A DNA stretch of 64,000 nucleotides, from assembly GCA_029237775.1 (NCBI GenBank), contig JAQZBR010000003.1, forward strand, positions 1 through 64,000, in the 5' to 3' direction. The notes beneath the pieces are model-generated. The model saw nothing but the letters and a program-made list of their open reading frames with translations, did no database searches and had not been told where the DNA came from. The stretch comes from Bacteroidota bacterium (GTDB taxonomy: Bacteria > Bacteroidota > Bacteroidia > 2-12-FULL-35-15). The translations under genes and the position numbers were made by a program. Positions 33,626-42,050 of the stretch are shown here, piece after piece (position 1 is the first letter of the stretch; each line of letters starts with the position of its first letter).

Positions 33626-35082
33626 TCAAGGAGAAAAATTTAAAATGGGTTTACACTCTTGCAGTTGCGTTTATTCTGATAAACGCAGTTTGTACCTATT
33701 TTGAATTCTATTATTTTAATCTTGTTCCCGCTGCGATCCTTATTCTTTTACTCGCAGCATTTTCTCTCGATAAGCTGATCCTTCTTGTCGTTTTTCTGAC
33801 ACCTTTTGCAATCAATCTTCAGGATCTGGAAGGAGGTCTCGGATTAAGCATTCCGACAGAGCCGATAATCTTCGGCATCATGCTCATCTTTCTTCTGAAG
33901 CAATTACATCAACTGAGCTTTGATCCGGATGTGATTCGCCACCCGGTGACAATTGCTGTGGTGATGAACCTTACCTGGATCTTCATAACGTCAATTACCA
34001 GCGATCTTCCAATCGTATCCTTTAAATTTCTGATCGCAAGATTATGGTTTGTGGTTGTGTTTTATTTCCTGGGAACAAGGCTGTTCAAAAAGTACAAGAA
34101 CATCAAGATCTTCATCTGGCTATATCTTATTCCTTTTTGCGTGATCATCATCTATACTCTTTACTCACATGCGCAGGTGAATTTTGACGAGCAGATCGCC
34201 AACTACATTATGTCGCCATTTTATAATGACCACACCGTTTATGGCGCTATGTTGGCCATGTTCCTTCCTGTACTTATCTTTTTTACGGTAAACAGGAAAT
34301 ATTCCGCAATTATCCGTTTCACTGCCGTGCTGTTGCTTGTTGTTTATATTCTTGGCCTCATATTCTCCTATACCCGTGCCGCCTGGGTTAGCCTTGCGGT
34401 TGCGTTGATCGCGTTGATCCTTCTGCAGTTAAAAGTGAAGTTTAAATTTTTATTAATGGCCTTTGCTGCTGTCGCAACTCTGGCGTTTATCTATCAGACG
34501 GATATCGTTATGAAGCTTGAGAAGAATCGTCAGGATGCTTCACAGGATTTTGATAAGCACATCGAATCTATTTCCAATATCTCAACGGATGCATCCAACC
34601 TTGAGCGTATCAACCGATGGAATGCGGCCTTAAGGATGTTTCATGAACGGCCTTTTTTCGGATGGGGTCCGGGCACATACAGCTTCGAATACGCTCCGTT
34701 CCAGCACGCGAAAGAAAAAACTATCATCAGCACAAATATGGGTGATAAAGGGAATGCGCACAGCGAATACATCGGGCCGCTTTGTGAGTCAGGTTTCCTT
34801 GGACTGCTGACCTTTCTTACAATTATCATCTGCGTGCTGTCCACCGCTTTCCGTTTGTATTATACACTGAAGGATTATGAAACGAGGATAATGGTTCTGT
34901 GCCTGCTTTTAGGATTCATCACCTACATAACACATGGTGCATTAAATAATTTCCTCGATACAGATAAAGCGTCAGTTCCTTTCTGGGGATTTGTGGCAAT
35001 GATCGTTGCGATAGATGTGTATCACCGGAATACTGAAATTCAGGAAGTGAAAGGGAATACAATTGCAGCTAGTGCATCCTGA
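33622..35082 (+). CDS. O-antigen ligase/polymerase (Wzy-C family)
   Basis: A 486-residue inner-membrane protein with about 11-12 helices. The large periplasmic loop (about 310-390) holds WGPGTYSFEYAPF and NAHSEYIGPLCESGFLGL, which fit the Wzy_C motif of WaaL/Wzy proteins; the His is the likely active site. It either polymerises repeat units or joins the chain to lipid A. The GTG start at 33622 overlaps the stop of the preceding gene by 4 bases, so translation is coupled. The 3' end overlaps the opposite-strand phosphatase gene by 14 bases. Confidence 0.8.
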   Translation: MIKEKNLKWVYTLAVAFILINAVCTYFEFYYFNLVPAAILILLLAAFSLDKLILLVVFLTPFAINLQDLEGGLGLSIPTEPIIFGIMLIFLLKQLHQLSFDPDVIRHPVTIAVVMNLTWIFITSITSDLPIVSFKFLIARLWFVVVFYFLGTRLFKKYKNIKIFIWLYLIPFCVIIIYTLYSHAQVNFDEQIANYIMSPFYNDHTVYGAMLAMFLPVLIFFTVNRKYSAIIRFTAVLLLVVYILGLIFSYTRAAWVSLAVALIALILLQLKVKFKFLLMAFAAVATLAFIYQTDIVMKLEKNRQDASQDFDKHIESISNISTDASNLERINRWNAALRMFHERPFFGWGPGTYSFEYAPFQHAKEKTIISTNMGDKGNAHSEYIGPLCESGFLGLLTFLTIIICVLSTAFRLYYTLKDYETRIMVLCLLLGFITYITHGALNNFLDTDKASVPFWGFVAMIVAIDVYHRNTEIQEVKGNTIAASAS

Positions 35083-36295
35083 GACTGAATAGGGCAATGT
35101 CGTCAATGTATGGTTTGCTTTGCTTATAGACGATAAGGGTTTCCATGATACGGGTATTCAGGGAGGTCATATCAAGATCCGCATTATCTTTAATAAGCTC
35201 TCTTAATTTTTCCATTCCGAAATCGTCTCCCGCATCATTCTCAAGTTCTACAAGTCCATCGGTATAACAAACTATGCTTGTTCCGGGCGTGATGTTTACA
35301 ATTCCTTCTTTAATCTTCGTGATCTCATCAAACATTCCAAGTCCGGTACATCCTATTTTTAAAGGCGTAACCGAATTTCCTGTAGCCAATAACGGAGGAT
35401 TGTGAGCAGCATTTACGTAAGTGAGGGTGCGGGTAACAAGGTTGTATTTAGCAATAAAAAGCGTAATGAATTTTTCTCCCTTTGCGCTTGCAAGAACTTT
35501 CCCGTTAAGTTCTTTAACAAGCTCTGCTAATGAAGTGGTATGGTTGAAAAGGATCCTCAGGTTTGCCTGGAAGTTCGACATCAGCAAAGCTGCAGCCACA
35601 CCTTTTCCTGAAACGTCAGCCACGCAAAATGCGCACTCGTTCTCATTCAGCCAGATAAAATCATAATAATCTCCTCCAACCTGCTGATGAGGCAAATAAA
35701 AGGCAGAAGCGTCTAGCTTGCTGTCGTTAGGAAGCTTACTCGGGAAAAGCATTGATTGCATTTCAGAGGCAAGCTCCAGCTCGCGTCTTAATGCAGCCTG
35801 GCGAATATTATCTTTCGCAAGCTTTTTGTTTTCGATCGCGACAACAATAATACTTGTAAGCGTTTGAACGAAAGGTAAATGTTTAATAGCAGGGCTTACT
35901 TCAACCTTATCTTCAAGATCTCCGATCAGAACATAAGCTAAAGGTTGAGATTTGTGAAACACAGGAACTACTATTTCAAAAGCTTTGTTCAGCTGTTTTT
36001 TTGAAAAGTTGATGGTGCCAATTTCTTTGATAGGAAGGAGATCGCGTTCCACATCGATCTCATTGTATTCGGATCCTACACCGTATTTCAGAATGCATCT
36101 CCATCCACTGTTCTCATTGCTGAAAAGAACCAGCTTGCCTATGTTTAACTGATTTTCGAGAACGTCCTCAAATAATTGCAGCAATTGTTCAGTGGAGAAG
36201 TTATTGTTGATCGCTTTAGTGATCTCAAGTAAAGAATTAAGCTTAATGTCTTTAATCCTTTTTGATAAATTTTTATGTACCTGAGTTGAATCCAT
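35069..36295 (-). CDS. GAF-SpoIIE (RsbU-like) protein phosphatase
   Basis: A 408-residue cytosolic protein. Residues 20-165 look like a GAF sensory domain (LLEITKAINNNFSTEQLLQLFE start), then a linker helix (ELELASEMQSMLFPSKLP) and a PP2C/SpoIIE domain from about 195 with PHQQVGGDYYDFIW and CVADVSGKGVAAALLMS, the metal-binding acids being D in GGDYYD and D in VADVSGKG. Such enzymes dephosphorylate anti-anti-sigma factors. No partner gene is next to it. Confidence 0.85.
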   Translation of the reverse strand: MDSTQVHKNLSKRIKDIKLNSLLEITKAINNNFSTEQLLQLFEDVLENQLNIGKLVLFSNENSGWRCILKYGVGSEYNEIDVERDLLPIKEIGTINFSKKQLNKAFEIVVPVFHKSQPLAYVLIGDLEDKVEVSPAIKHLPFVQTLTSIIVVAIENKKLAKDNIRQAALRRELELASEMQSMLFPSKLPNDSKLDASAFYLPHQQVGGDYYDFIWLNENECAFCVADVSGKGVAAALLMSNFQANLRILFNHTTSLAELVKELNGKVLASAKGEKFITLFIAKYNLVTRTLTYVNAAHNPPLLATGNSVTPLKIGCTGLGMFDEITKIKEGIVNITPGTSIVCYTDGLVELENDAGDDFGMEKLRELIKDNADLDMTSLNTRIMETLIVYKQSKPYIDDIALFSLRMH

Positions 36296-36411
36296 TAATT
36301 GCTGATCTTATGTACAAATTTATCTGATTTTTATGCGCTTTAGCATTTTTTTTAGACCAAGCTTGCCTTAAAGTCGACATTGCGAATTTAGGGAAAGCCA
36401 GAGCCGATGCA

Positions 36412-37350
36412 TTACTCTTTTTCGGTGATCTTTTTTATAAGGTCAGGCAGCATTTTTAATGCAGCTACTTCCTTCATCTTTCCTCGTGCTTCACCGGCCG
36501 GTGATCCGAAATATGTTTTTCCCGGTGCAATGTCTTCACCCAGTCCGGCCTGCGCCAGCAACACCGAGCCTTTTCCAAGAGTAACATCACTGCGTACACC
36601 TGATTGTCCCCATAATGTAACCCCATCTTCAATTTTTACCACACCGGCAACACCAACATGCGAAGCGAAAAGACACATTTTACCAACCTGGGTATCATGG
36701 CCTATCTGAACGTGATTATCGATCTTGGTTCCTGCCCCTATACGTGTTTCTCCGGATACTCCTTTATCGATAGTACACAATGCACCGATCTCCACATCGT
36801 CTTCAATTACAACACTTCCGCAGGAGATCATCTTGTCGAAATATTCAGGCCGTTTTTTATAGTAAAACGCATCAGCGCCTATAACAGTGCCGGCATGTAT
36901 AACAACATTATTTCCAATATGGCAATCGTTATAAACCACCACGTGTGGGTGCAGGACGCAATTATCACCGACAGTTACATTGTTTCCAAGATAAACACCC
37001 GGCATTATTACCGTATTCAATCCGATTACAGCAGTATCGCTCACGTGCTTTCCGGAATAATTCACAGGATAAAAATGGCGGACAAGCTTATTGTAATCGC
37101 GAAAAGGATCATCGGAGATCAATAATGCTTTACCTTCCGGGCATTCTACCCGCTTATTGATAAGTATGGTAGTTGCTTTGGATTGTAAGGCCTTGTCGTA
37201 ATATTTTGGATGATCAACAAAAACAATATCTCCCGGTTCCACCATGTGGATTTCATTCATGCCAGTGATCACGTGATCAGGATTTCCTTCTGTTTCACAC
37301 TGTATAAGTGCAGCTATGTTTTTTAGAGTATGCGCTGAAGGTAATTTCAT
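36412..37350 (-). CDS. LpxD-like UDP-3-O-acylglucosamine N-acyltransferase, second copy
   Basis: A 312-residue left-handed beta-helix acyltransferase. An N-terminal uridine-binding domain (1-95) precedes many hexapeptide turns (VIGLNTVIMPGVYLGNNVTVG). The catalytic His lies in NHVQIGHDTQVG. It is shorter than the canonical LpxD at 54218 (347 residues) and away from the lipid A operon, so it may transfer another acyl chain, act under other conditions, or modify another sugar. The start at 37350 follows from the motif MKLPSAHTLKNIAALI, which aligns with LpxD N-termini. Confidence 0.75.
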   Translation of the reverse strand: MKLPSAHTLKNIAALIQCETEGNPDHVITGMNEIHMVEPGDIVFVDHPKYYDKALQSKATTILINKRVECPEGKALLISDDPFRDYNKLVRHFYPVNYSGKHVSDTAVIGLNTVIMPGVYLGNNVTVGDNCVLHPHVVVYNDCHIGNNVVIHAGTVIGADAFYYKKRPEYFDKMISCGSVVIEDDVEIGALCTIDKGVSGETRIGAGTKIDNHVQIGHDTQVGKMCLFASHVGVAGVVKIEDGVTLWGQSGVRSDVTLGKGSVLLAQAGLGEDIAPGKTYFGSPAGEARGKMKEVAALKMLPDLIKKITEKE

Positions 37351-37478
37351 CTGTAAAAAGTAAAGGTTCTTGGTTCTCAAATATAACAATTTATTCTGTT
37401 TGTTGTGTAATGCAATCCCGCTCTGTACAGGGTTTTAGTGTTTGGAAGTTCAGGTATGGTTTTTTTATTTCATCTTAT

Positions 37479-38150
37479 ATGAAAACAATAGATAAAAAGA
37501 AACAACGCGAGAAGGGCAAGAAAAAATTCCTTCATTACTTCAAGAAAGGTTATCCTGATCAGAAATATTACGCATGGGAGCGGGGATACAAGTGGGAAGC
37601 CCACTTGGCATGGGAGGAGCAATTAAATAAGAAAGAATTTAAAAGGCTGCTGGAGGAAAAGAACTACAGGGAAATTGCAAACCGTGCAGTTAAGATCGAA
37701 ACAAAGACCAATTTGCTTTTTTCATTTGAGAAGATGGCTCTTCGTGACGGTGTGAAATCTGAAGCAGGCGCAAAAGCTTTCGCAGAAGGATTATACAATT
37801 ACGTGTATGGAAAAGGGGATATGAAAAAGCGATTCGAAGCTTTTACAGAAGTTCTTGCTAATCTCCCTCGAAAGCAAACCCGCGTATTAACATGGCCTTT
37901 ACAGACGGTCTTCGGGTTTATTGCAGATCCCGAACATCAGATCTTCATGAAGCCGAAGGTGACTAAAACTGCTGCAGAAAAATATGGCTATGAATTAAAT
38001 TATACTTCAAGGCCAAATTGGGAGACCTATCAGAATTTAATAAATTTTGCGGAGCAGATTCATAAGGATACAAAGGAGTTGAATCCAAAGGACATGATCG
38101 ATCTACAGTCTTTTATTTGGGTGATGGGTTCGGATGAATATCCTGACTAG
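37479..38150 (+). CDS. conserved hypothetical protein
   Basis: A 223-residue soluble protein. The basic N-terminus (KKKQREKGKKKFL) is followed by an aromatic stretch YYAWERGYKWEAHLAWEE and a conserved-looking C-terminal part: LPRKQTRVLTWPLQTVFGFI, ADPEHQIFMKPKVTKTAAEK, RPNWETYQNL and MIDLQSFIWVMG. I recall similar sequences in many bacteria, always uncharacterised, but cannot confirm this. ATG 37479 was preferred over an upstream start at 37308 that would overlap lpxD2. Confidence 0.65.
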   Translation: MKTIDKKKQREKGKKKFLHYFKKGYPDQKYYAWERGYKWEAHLAWEEQLNKKEFKRLLEEKNYREIANRAVKIETKTNLLFSFEKMALRDGVKSEAGAKAFAEGLYNYVYGKGDMKKRFEAFTEVLANLPRKQTRVLTWPLQTVFGFIADPEHQIFMKPKVTKTAAEKYGYELNYTSRPNWETYQNLINFAEQIHKDTKELNPKDMIDLQSFIWVMGSDEYPD

Positions 38151-38206
38151 TGGAAAATTAAATTCAATTCCGAACGTACATCAAAACTTGAATCTGAAAT
38201 TTCAAA

Positions 38207-38470
38207 TCATTTTTTCTTATACTTTATACTAAAGATAAGATTCAGGATGTTTATGATGAGGGAAAAAACATTCGTTCCTATAATTGCCCAATCATCTTTT
38301 ATGATTCCATACCAGATCCATAAGCATAATCCGCTGAAAAGAATAAAAAGCATTGGCAACGAAATATCATCCGCCTTTTTTTCTTTGATGATCTTTATAA
38401 GTTGAGGCAGCATGGAGACAGAGGTGCAAACACCAGCTGCAATTCCTATGATTGTGGGATTAATGGACAT
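38207..38470 (-). CDS. SemiSWEET sugar transporter
   Basis: An 87-residue membrane protein with three transmembrane helices and the PQ motif in SVSMLPQLIKIIKEKKADDIS. This is the half-size MtN3/SWEET unit, which works as a dimer and carries mono- or disaccharides. The length fits the family (about 85-95 residues). Confidence 0.85.
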   Translation of the reverse strand: MSINPTIIGIAAGVCTSVSMLPQLIKIIKEKKADDISLPMLFILFSGLCLWIWYGIIKDDWAIIGTNVFSLIINILNLIFSIKYKKK

Positions 38471-38780
38471 ATCTCGTGTGTTAAAAGAATCGTACCACCG
38501 TAATCTTTTGCTTGACCGTCATCGTCAACTAAGTTGTTGAATGATAGTAAAATTATTCTTGCGAAGCAGCGCGTAAGGCCTGAAAGCGTACGGTGCCGTG
38601 TAGCCTTGCGGGAAGCGAGTATGCTTTCTTGAATTTTTGTTTCTTTTGTTTCAAGACAAAAGAAAAGAATCCTGAATAAATTTCCCAATTGATGGCACAT
38701 AAATTTCATGGATATCCGCAAGAGATATTCATACAGCCATATCGCCAGAGATGTGATACGGGCAAGGAAATACAAATCTC
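38471..38780. repeat. 361-base gap with a TTTGTTTC...CAAGACAAAAG repeat
   Basis: The stretch 38565-38670 (GCGTAAGGCCTGAAAGCG, TGCGGGAAGCGAG, then TTTCTTTTGTTTCAAGACAAAAGAAAAG) is of a type seen between genes in many Bacteroidota. A minus-strand frame of 109 codons crosses it but reads through the palindrome and is judged spurious. No gene was seen. Confidence 0.45.
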
Positions 38781-38809
38781 AAAAAGACTTCCTTTAGAAG
38801 TCTTTTTTT
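38781..38809 (+). terminator. intrinsic terminator without an identified upstream gene
   Basis: The stem AAAAAGACTTC / GAAGTCTTTTT ends in T7. On the plus strand no gene lies within 600 bases upstream (the last plus gene ends at 38150), so it may end a small RNA. Confidence 0.6.
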
Positions 38810-38831
38810 ATGCAAAATAATTTATCGGATC

Positions 38832-39641
38832 ATGCTTGACAGTTTTTTAAAAACATTTAACCTTTCCCTGAATACACTTATTGCTTATATGCCTTCACTG
38901 ATTGGCGGTTTAGCTTGCTTTGTGATTTCCATCTTTATTGCTAATTTTTTGTCAAAGATCTCAAACGGCTTTGCTCTTAAAAAGACAAAAGACGGCTTGA
39001 TTGCGAGCTTTATCGGTAAGATAGTCTGGTCGGTTATCTTTATTCTTGGGACTGTTTTAGCCTTGGGCATTCTCGGCCTCGGCACTATCTCCAATAAAAT
39101 CCTTGCAGGTGCAGGAATAACCACGTTTATTGTCGGGTTTGCTTTAAAGGATATCGGGGAAAATTTTCTTTCGGGATTAATACTTGCTTTCAGCCGCCCG
39201 TATAAAGTCGGGACTCTCATAGAATGCGAAGATGTGAAAGGTGTTGTAAGGAACATGACCCTTCGTCAGACGACCATTGAAGCCGATGACGGGAAGATTA
39301 TTCTCGTTCCTAATTCTATGATCATTAAAAATCCGTTGCTGCGTTATAAAACCGCGGATAATCTGCGTCAGGAATTTCATCTCAATATTGATCAGAAAAA
39401 TTCAAGAGAGATAATTGATCTGATAAAGACTACTGTGCATTCGTTTGACAATGTATTGCAAACACCGGAAAAGCCGGTTAAGGTAGTCGCAGGTTCTCTT
39501 AGCGGTGATAAGATAAATGTGCAGGTGATATTTTGGTTCGACACAAAAAAATTTAAGGGCTCGTTCTCGGAAACTCGATCTGAGATCATGCTTACCGTAA
39601 TTGAAAAACTCCGTGAAAGAGAATATACTTTCAGCGGCTAG
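38832..39641 (+). CDS. small-conductance mechanosensitive channel (MscS family)
   Basis: A 269-residue inner-membrane channel with three helices in the first 130 residues. The pore helix carries GLGTISNKILAGAGITTFIVG and FALKDIGENFLSG, the Gly/Ala-rich MscS pattern. The beta domain follows (VGTLIECEDVKGVVRNMTLRQ) and an alpha/beta C-terminal part. It opens on hypo-osmotic shock. Its position at the start of the cyanophycin region may be chance. Confidence 0.88.
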   Translation: MLDSFLKTFNLSLNTLIAYMPSLIGGLACFVISIFIANFLSKISNGFALKKTKDGLIASFIGKIVWSVIFILGTVLALGILGLGTISNKILAGAGITTFIVGFALKDIGENFLSGLILAFSRPYKVGTLIECEDVKGVVRNMTLRQTTIEADDGKIILVPNSMIIKNPLLRYKTADNLRQEFHLNIDQKNSREIIDLIKTTVHSFDNVLQTPEKPVKVVAGSLSGDKINVQVIFWFDTKKFKGSFSETRSEIMLTVIEKLREREYTFSG

Positions 39642-39731
39642 TGGCATATAATTTACATTCTTTATGATACCTTCTTTAAGCACGGTTAAAGGGTTTTAAA
39701 GAATTAATACTAACAATTAATCTTATCGAAA

Positions 39732-40064
39732 ATGAAAGATCCGAAAAACACAAATGAAAATAATGATTCTGTAAATAAAGATCAGGATCCTGATAAAATA
39801 GATATGGTACCGGGTACTAGCGCTGATGTAACAAAAGAAGACCTGGAGGCACTTGGTCCGAGAGACCTGAGCATGGACATGGGTGATGATGAAGATCTGA
39901 AGCATCGTGTGCATCCTGTGGATTTTGCAGGAAAAGACCTGGATGTTCCGGGATCTGAGCTTGATGATGCACAAGAGGCAAGAGGTTCCGAAGATGAAGA
40001 AAACAATCCATACAGTATCGGTGGAGATAACCATGACAAGCTGGAGGAAACAAATAACATTTAG
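39732..40064 (+). CDS. acidic hypothetical protein
   Basis: A 110-residue, very acidic and probably disordered protein, rich in Asp, Glu, Asn and Gly (NENNDSVNKDQDPDK, SEDEENNPYSIGG). It has no signal peptide. No family was recognised; small acidic proteins like this are often linked to osmotic or desiccation stress in Bacteroidota, which is only an analogy. It is 9 bases before the WrbA-like gene, so the two are probably cotranscribed. Confidence 0.6.
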   Translation: MKDPKNTNENNDSVNKDQDPDKIDMVPGTSADVTKEDLEALGPRDLSMDMGDDEDLKHRVHPVDFAGKDLDVPGSELDDAQEARGSEDEENNPYSIGGDNHDKLEETNNI

Positions 40065-40073
40065 ATTTAATTT

Positions 40074-40688
40074 ATGGAAAAGATAAAGCTTGCAGTGATC
40101 TATTATAGTTCAACCGGAACAAACTATCAGCTTTCTAAGTGGGCTGCAGAAAGCGCAGAAAAGGAAGGCGCGGAAGTGAAGATATTAAAAGTGAAGGAGT
40201 TGGCACCGCAGGAAGCGATAGATTCTAATCCGTTGTGGAAGGCGAATATTGAAAAGACCAAGGATATTGCTGAGGTGAAGGTGGAGGATCTTGACTGGGC
40301 GGATGCGATTATTTTTTCGATGCCTACAAGATATGGTAACCTGCCTGCTCAGATGAAACAGTTCCTGGACTCAACCGGAGGCTTGTGGCAAAAAGGTAAG
40401 CTTACCAACAAGGTTGTCAGTGGAATGTCGAGTGCAATGAACTCCCATGGTGGACAGGAAATGACAATTCTTGCTTTATATACAACCATGTATCACTGGG
40501 GTGCAATTGTAGTAGCACCGGGTTACACTGACCCTGTGCTTTTTGCAGCAGGCGGTAACCCATATGGGACAAGCGTATCAGTTGATGCACAAGGCAAAAT
40601 GAAGGAGGATGTGAAAGATGCAGTGATGCATCAGGCAAAGAGAGTTGTTAGTGTTGCAGCTATGCTAAAAAAAGGAAAATCTATATAG
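40074..40688 (+). CDS. WrbA-like NAD(P)H:quinone oxidoreductase
   Basis: A 204-residue flavodoxin-fold protein. FMN contacts are visible in YYSSTGTNYQLSKW (residues 10-23) and MPTRYGNLPAQMKQFLD (about 83-99), and the SMSSAMN-like loop with HGGQEMT fits WrbA. It makes two-electron quinone reductions and protects from oxidative stress. The length is normal for the family. Confidence 0.85.
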   Translation: MEKIKLAVIYYSSTGTNYQLSKWAAESAEKEGAEVKILKVKELAPQEAIDSNPLWKANIEKTKDIAEVKVEDLDWADAIIFSMPTRYGNLPAQMKQFLDSTGGLWQKGKLTNKVVSGMSSAMNSHGGQEMTILALYTTMYHWGAIVVAPGYTDPVLFAAGGNPYGTSVSVDAQGKMKEDVKDAVMHQAKRVVSVAAMLKKGKSI

Positions 40689-40741
40689 GCAAATGTCAGC
40701 AGTGACAATAGGCGATACTATTATGCTCTGGTACGAATAAT

Positions 40742-40769
40742 AAAAAAAGCCGCAAACGCGGCTTTTTTT
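40742..40769. terminator. bidirectional terminator
   Basis: The stem AAAAAAAGCCGC / GCGGCTTTTTTT has loop AAAC. It serves the wrbA-like gene on the plus strand and the small lipoprotein gene on the minus strand. Confidence 0.85.
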
Positions 40770-41001
40770 ATTGAGCAGTATCCGTAACCGGATCTTTATC
40801 TTTTATTCCATCCGTCCTTGTATTGTCGGGAGGTGTGTCGATTGTCGAGTCAGCCGTAGCACTCGCAGCATGATTTTCCACTTTCGGATTATTACATCCT
40901 GCAAACAGGGCGACAAATCCAATGATCATGATTGCCCACGACAACATCATTTTTAAAAGCAGGGTTTCCATAGTTTTGTTTTTTGGTTTCACTTCTTTCA
41001 T
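40768..41001 (-). CDS. small lipoprotein
   Basis: A 77-residue protein. After a hydrophobic stretch (LSWAIMIIGFVALFAGC) the Cys fits a lipobox (LFAGC), and the mature part is a short, hydrophilic Asp/Thr-rich tail. ATG 40971 (METLLLK) is a plausible later start, 10 residues in. No function can be told. Confidence 0.5.
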   Translation of the reverse strand: MKEVKPKNKTMETLLLKMMLSWAIMIIGFVALFAGCNNPKVENHAASATADSTIDTPPDNTRTDGIKDKDPVTDTAQ

Positions 41002-41081
41002 GGCTTATAAGGTATTATACTTAGTCAAAGCTTATACCACCCGAAAACTGAAATTTAAGTGGGGAAGCATTACCGCGAAAT

Positions 41082-42050
41082 TTACTTTTTTGACTTTTTC
41101 GTTTTGCTCTTTTTCGCTTTTGATTTTTTTGCGGCAGGTTTGTCTTTAAGTTTAGTTTTCCCTTTAACAATCACTGTTGTATGTCTTTCAGCTTTAATAT
41201 CTTGTTTAGAAGGAAGGAATTCCCTTTCTTTCAATGCATAACCGTTACGTTTAGAAAGTATATGAACCCTTAGGTTTTCAATACACAATGGCACATCGGG
41301 CGCTGCGTATGCAATATTTGTATGGCCTACATCCTTCCCATCAATTATTACCACCATTCCGGATCCTTTGCATTCAGCTCTGTTTCCTTTTTTAATTACA
41401 AGGGCGGTGTCTTCTCCGAGTCCGATCCCAATACAAGCCGGGTTCATTACTATTGATTGTGCAAGTCTTCCAAATCTTCCGCGCTTAATAAAATGGGTGT
41501 CAATAATACAGCCGTGTATAAACCCGAGTCCGGAGGAGAACTTTACTGTCTGACTCAGCATTGCTTCGTTGTTTTCTCCTTCATACAACATTAAGCCTGA
41601 CATGGCCATCGCTCCCGCACTGGTGCCCGCTACAATAAAATCGGAATCATGCACGTATTTATGTTTTACGGCATCTATCACATCTGAACTCCCTAAAATT
41701 GTCGCAAGCCTGAATTGATCTCCGCCACTGAAAAGTACAGAGTGCGCTTTATGGATGCGTTCTACATATTTAGGATAATCAGCCTCTTCATGATTGCTCA
41801 TATTTATAAAGCCAACCTCTTTGAAGCCGATTTTCTTAAAGGCTTCCTTATACATCTCATTGACTTCTTTTGGAACTGAAGAAGCGGTGGTAATGATCTC
41901 AATTTTCTTTTTATTTCTTTTTTTGTCTTTAGGCAGTAATTCGGATAGGATCTCAAACTCTTCATATTCTCTGTTCCTGGTCAAGGCTCTTCCGTCACCT
42001 TTATCTTCTGCTCCCCCTATCAGGATCAATGTTCCTTTTGGCACTTTCAT
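41082..42050 (-). CDS. cphB: cyanophycinase
   Basis: A 322-residue serine exopeptidase of family S51 that degrades cyanophycin to beta-Asp-Arg. S144 in AGTSAGAMAMSG is the nucleophile, and FSGGDQFRLATILG (about 107-120) is the other family motif. The C-terminus (298-322) is an added Lys/Ser/Ala tail of the KKSKAKKSKTKKSKK type, not part of the S51 fold. The gene starts 4 bases inside the end of the synthetase upstream (42047), so synthesis and breakdown are translated from one transcript. Confidence 0.93.
   Translation of the reverse strand: MKVPKGTLILIGGAEDKGDGRALTRNREYEEFEILSELLPKDKKRNKKKIEIITTASSVPKEVNEMYKEAFKKIGFKEVGFINMSNHEEADYPKYVERIHKAHSVLFSGGDQFRLATILGSSDVIDAVKHKYVHDSDFIVAGTSAGAMAMSGLMLYEGENNEAMLSQTVKFSSGLGFIHGCIIDTHFIKRGRFGRLAQSIVMNPACIGIGLGEDTALVIKKGNRAECKGSGMVVIIDGKDVGHTNIAYAAPDVPLCIENLRVHILSKRNGYALKEREFLPSKQDIKAERHTTVIVKGKTKLKDKPAAKKSKAKKSKTKKSKK

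Noticed and set aside
36658..37160. Long plus-strand frames
   Set aside because: Antisense shadows of the hexapeptide repeats of the LpxD-like gene.
37308..37478. Upstream start for the 223-residue hypothetical protein
   Set aside because: It overlaps the divergent lpxD-like gene and its promoter and adds a non-conserved leader.
38446..38775. Minus-strand frame of 109 codons
   Set aside because: It reads through an intergenic palindromic repeat (CLETKETKIQES is the translated repeat) and overlaps the SemiSWEET start.
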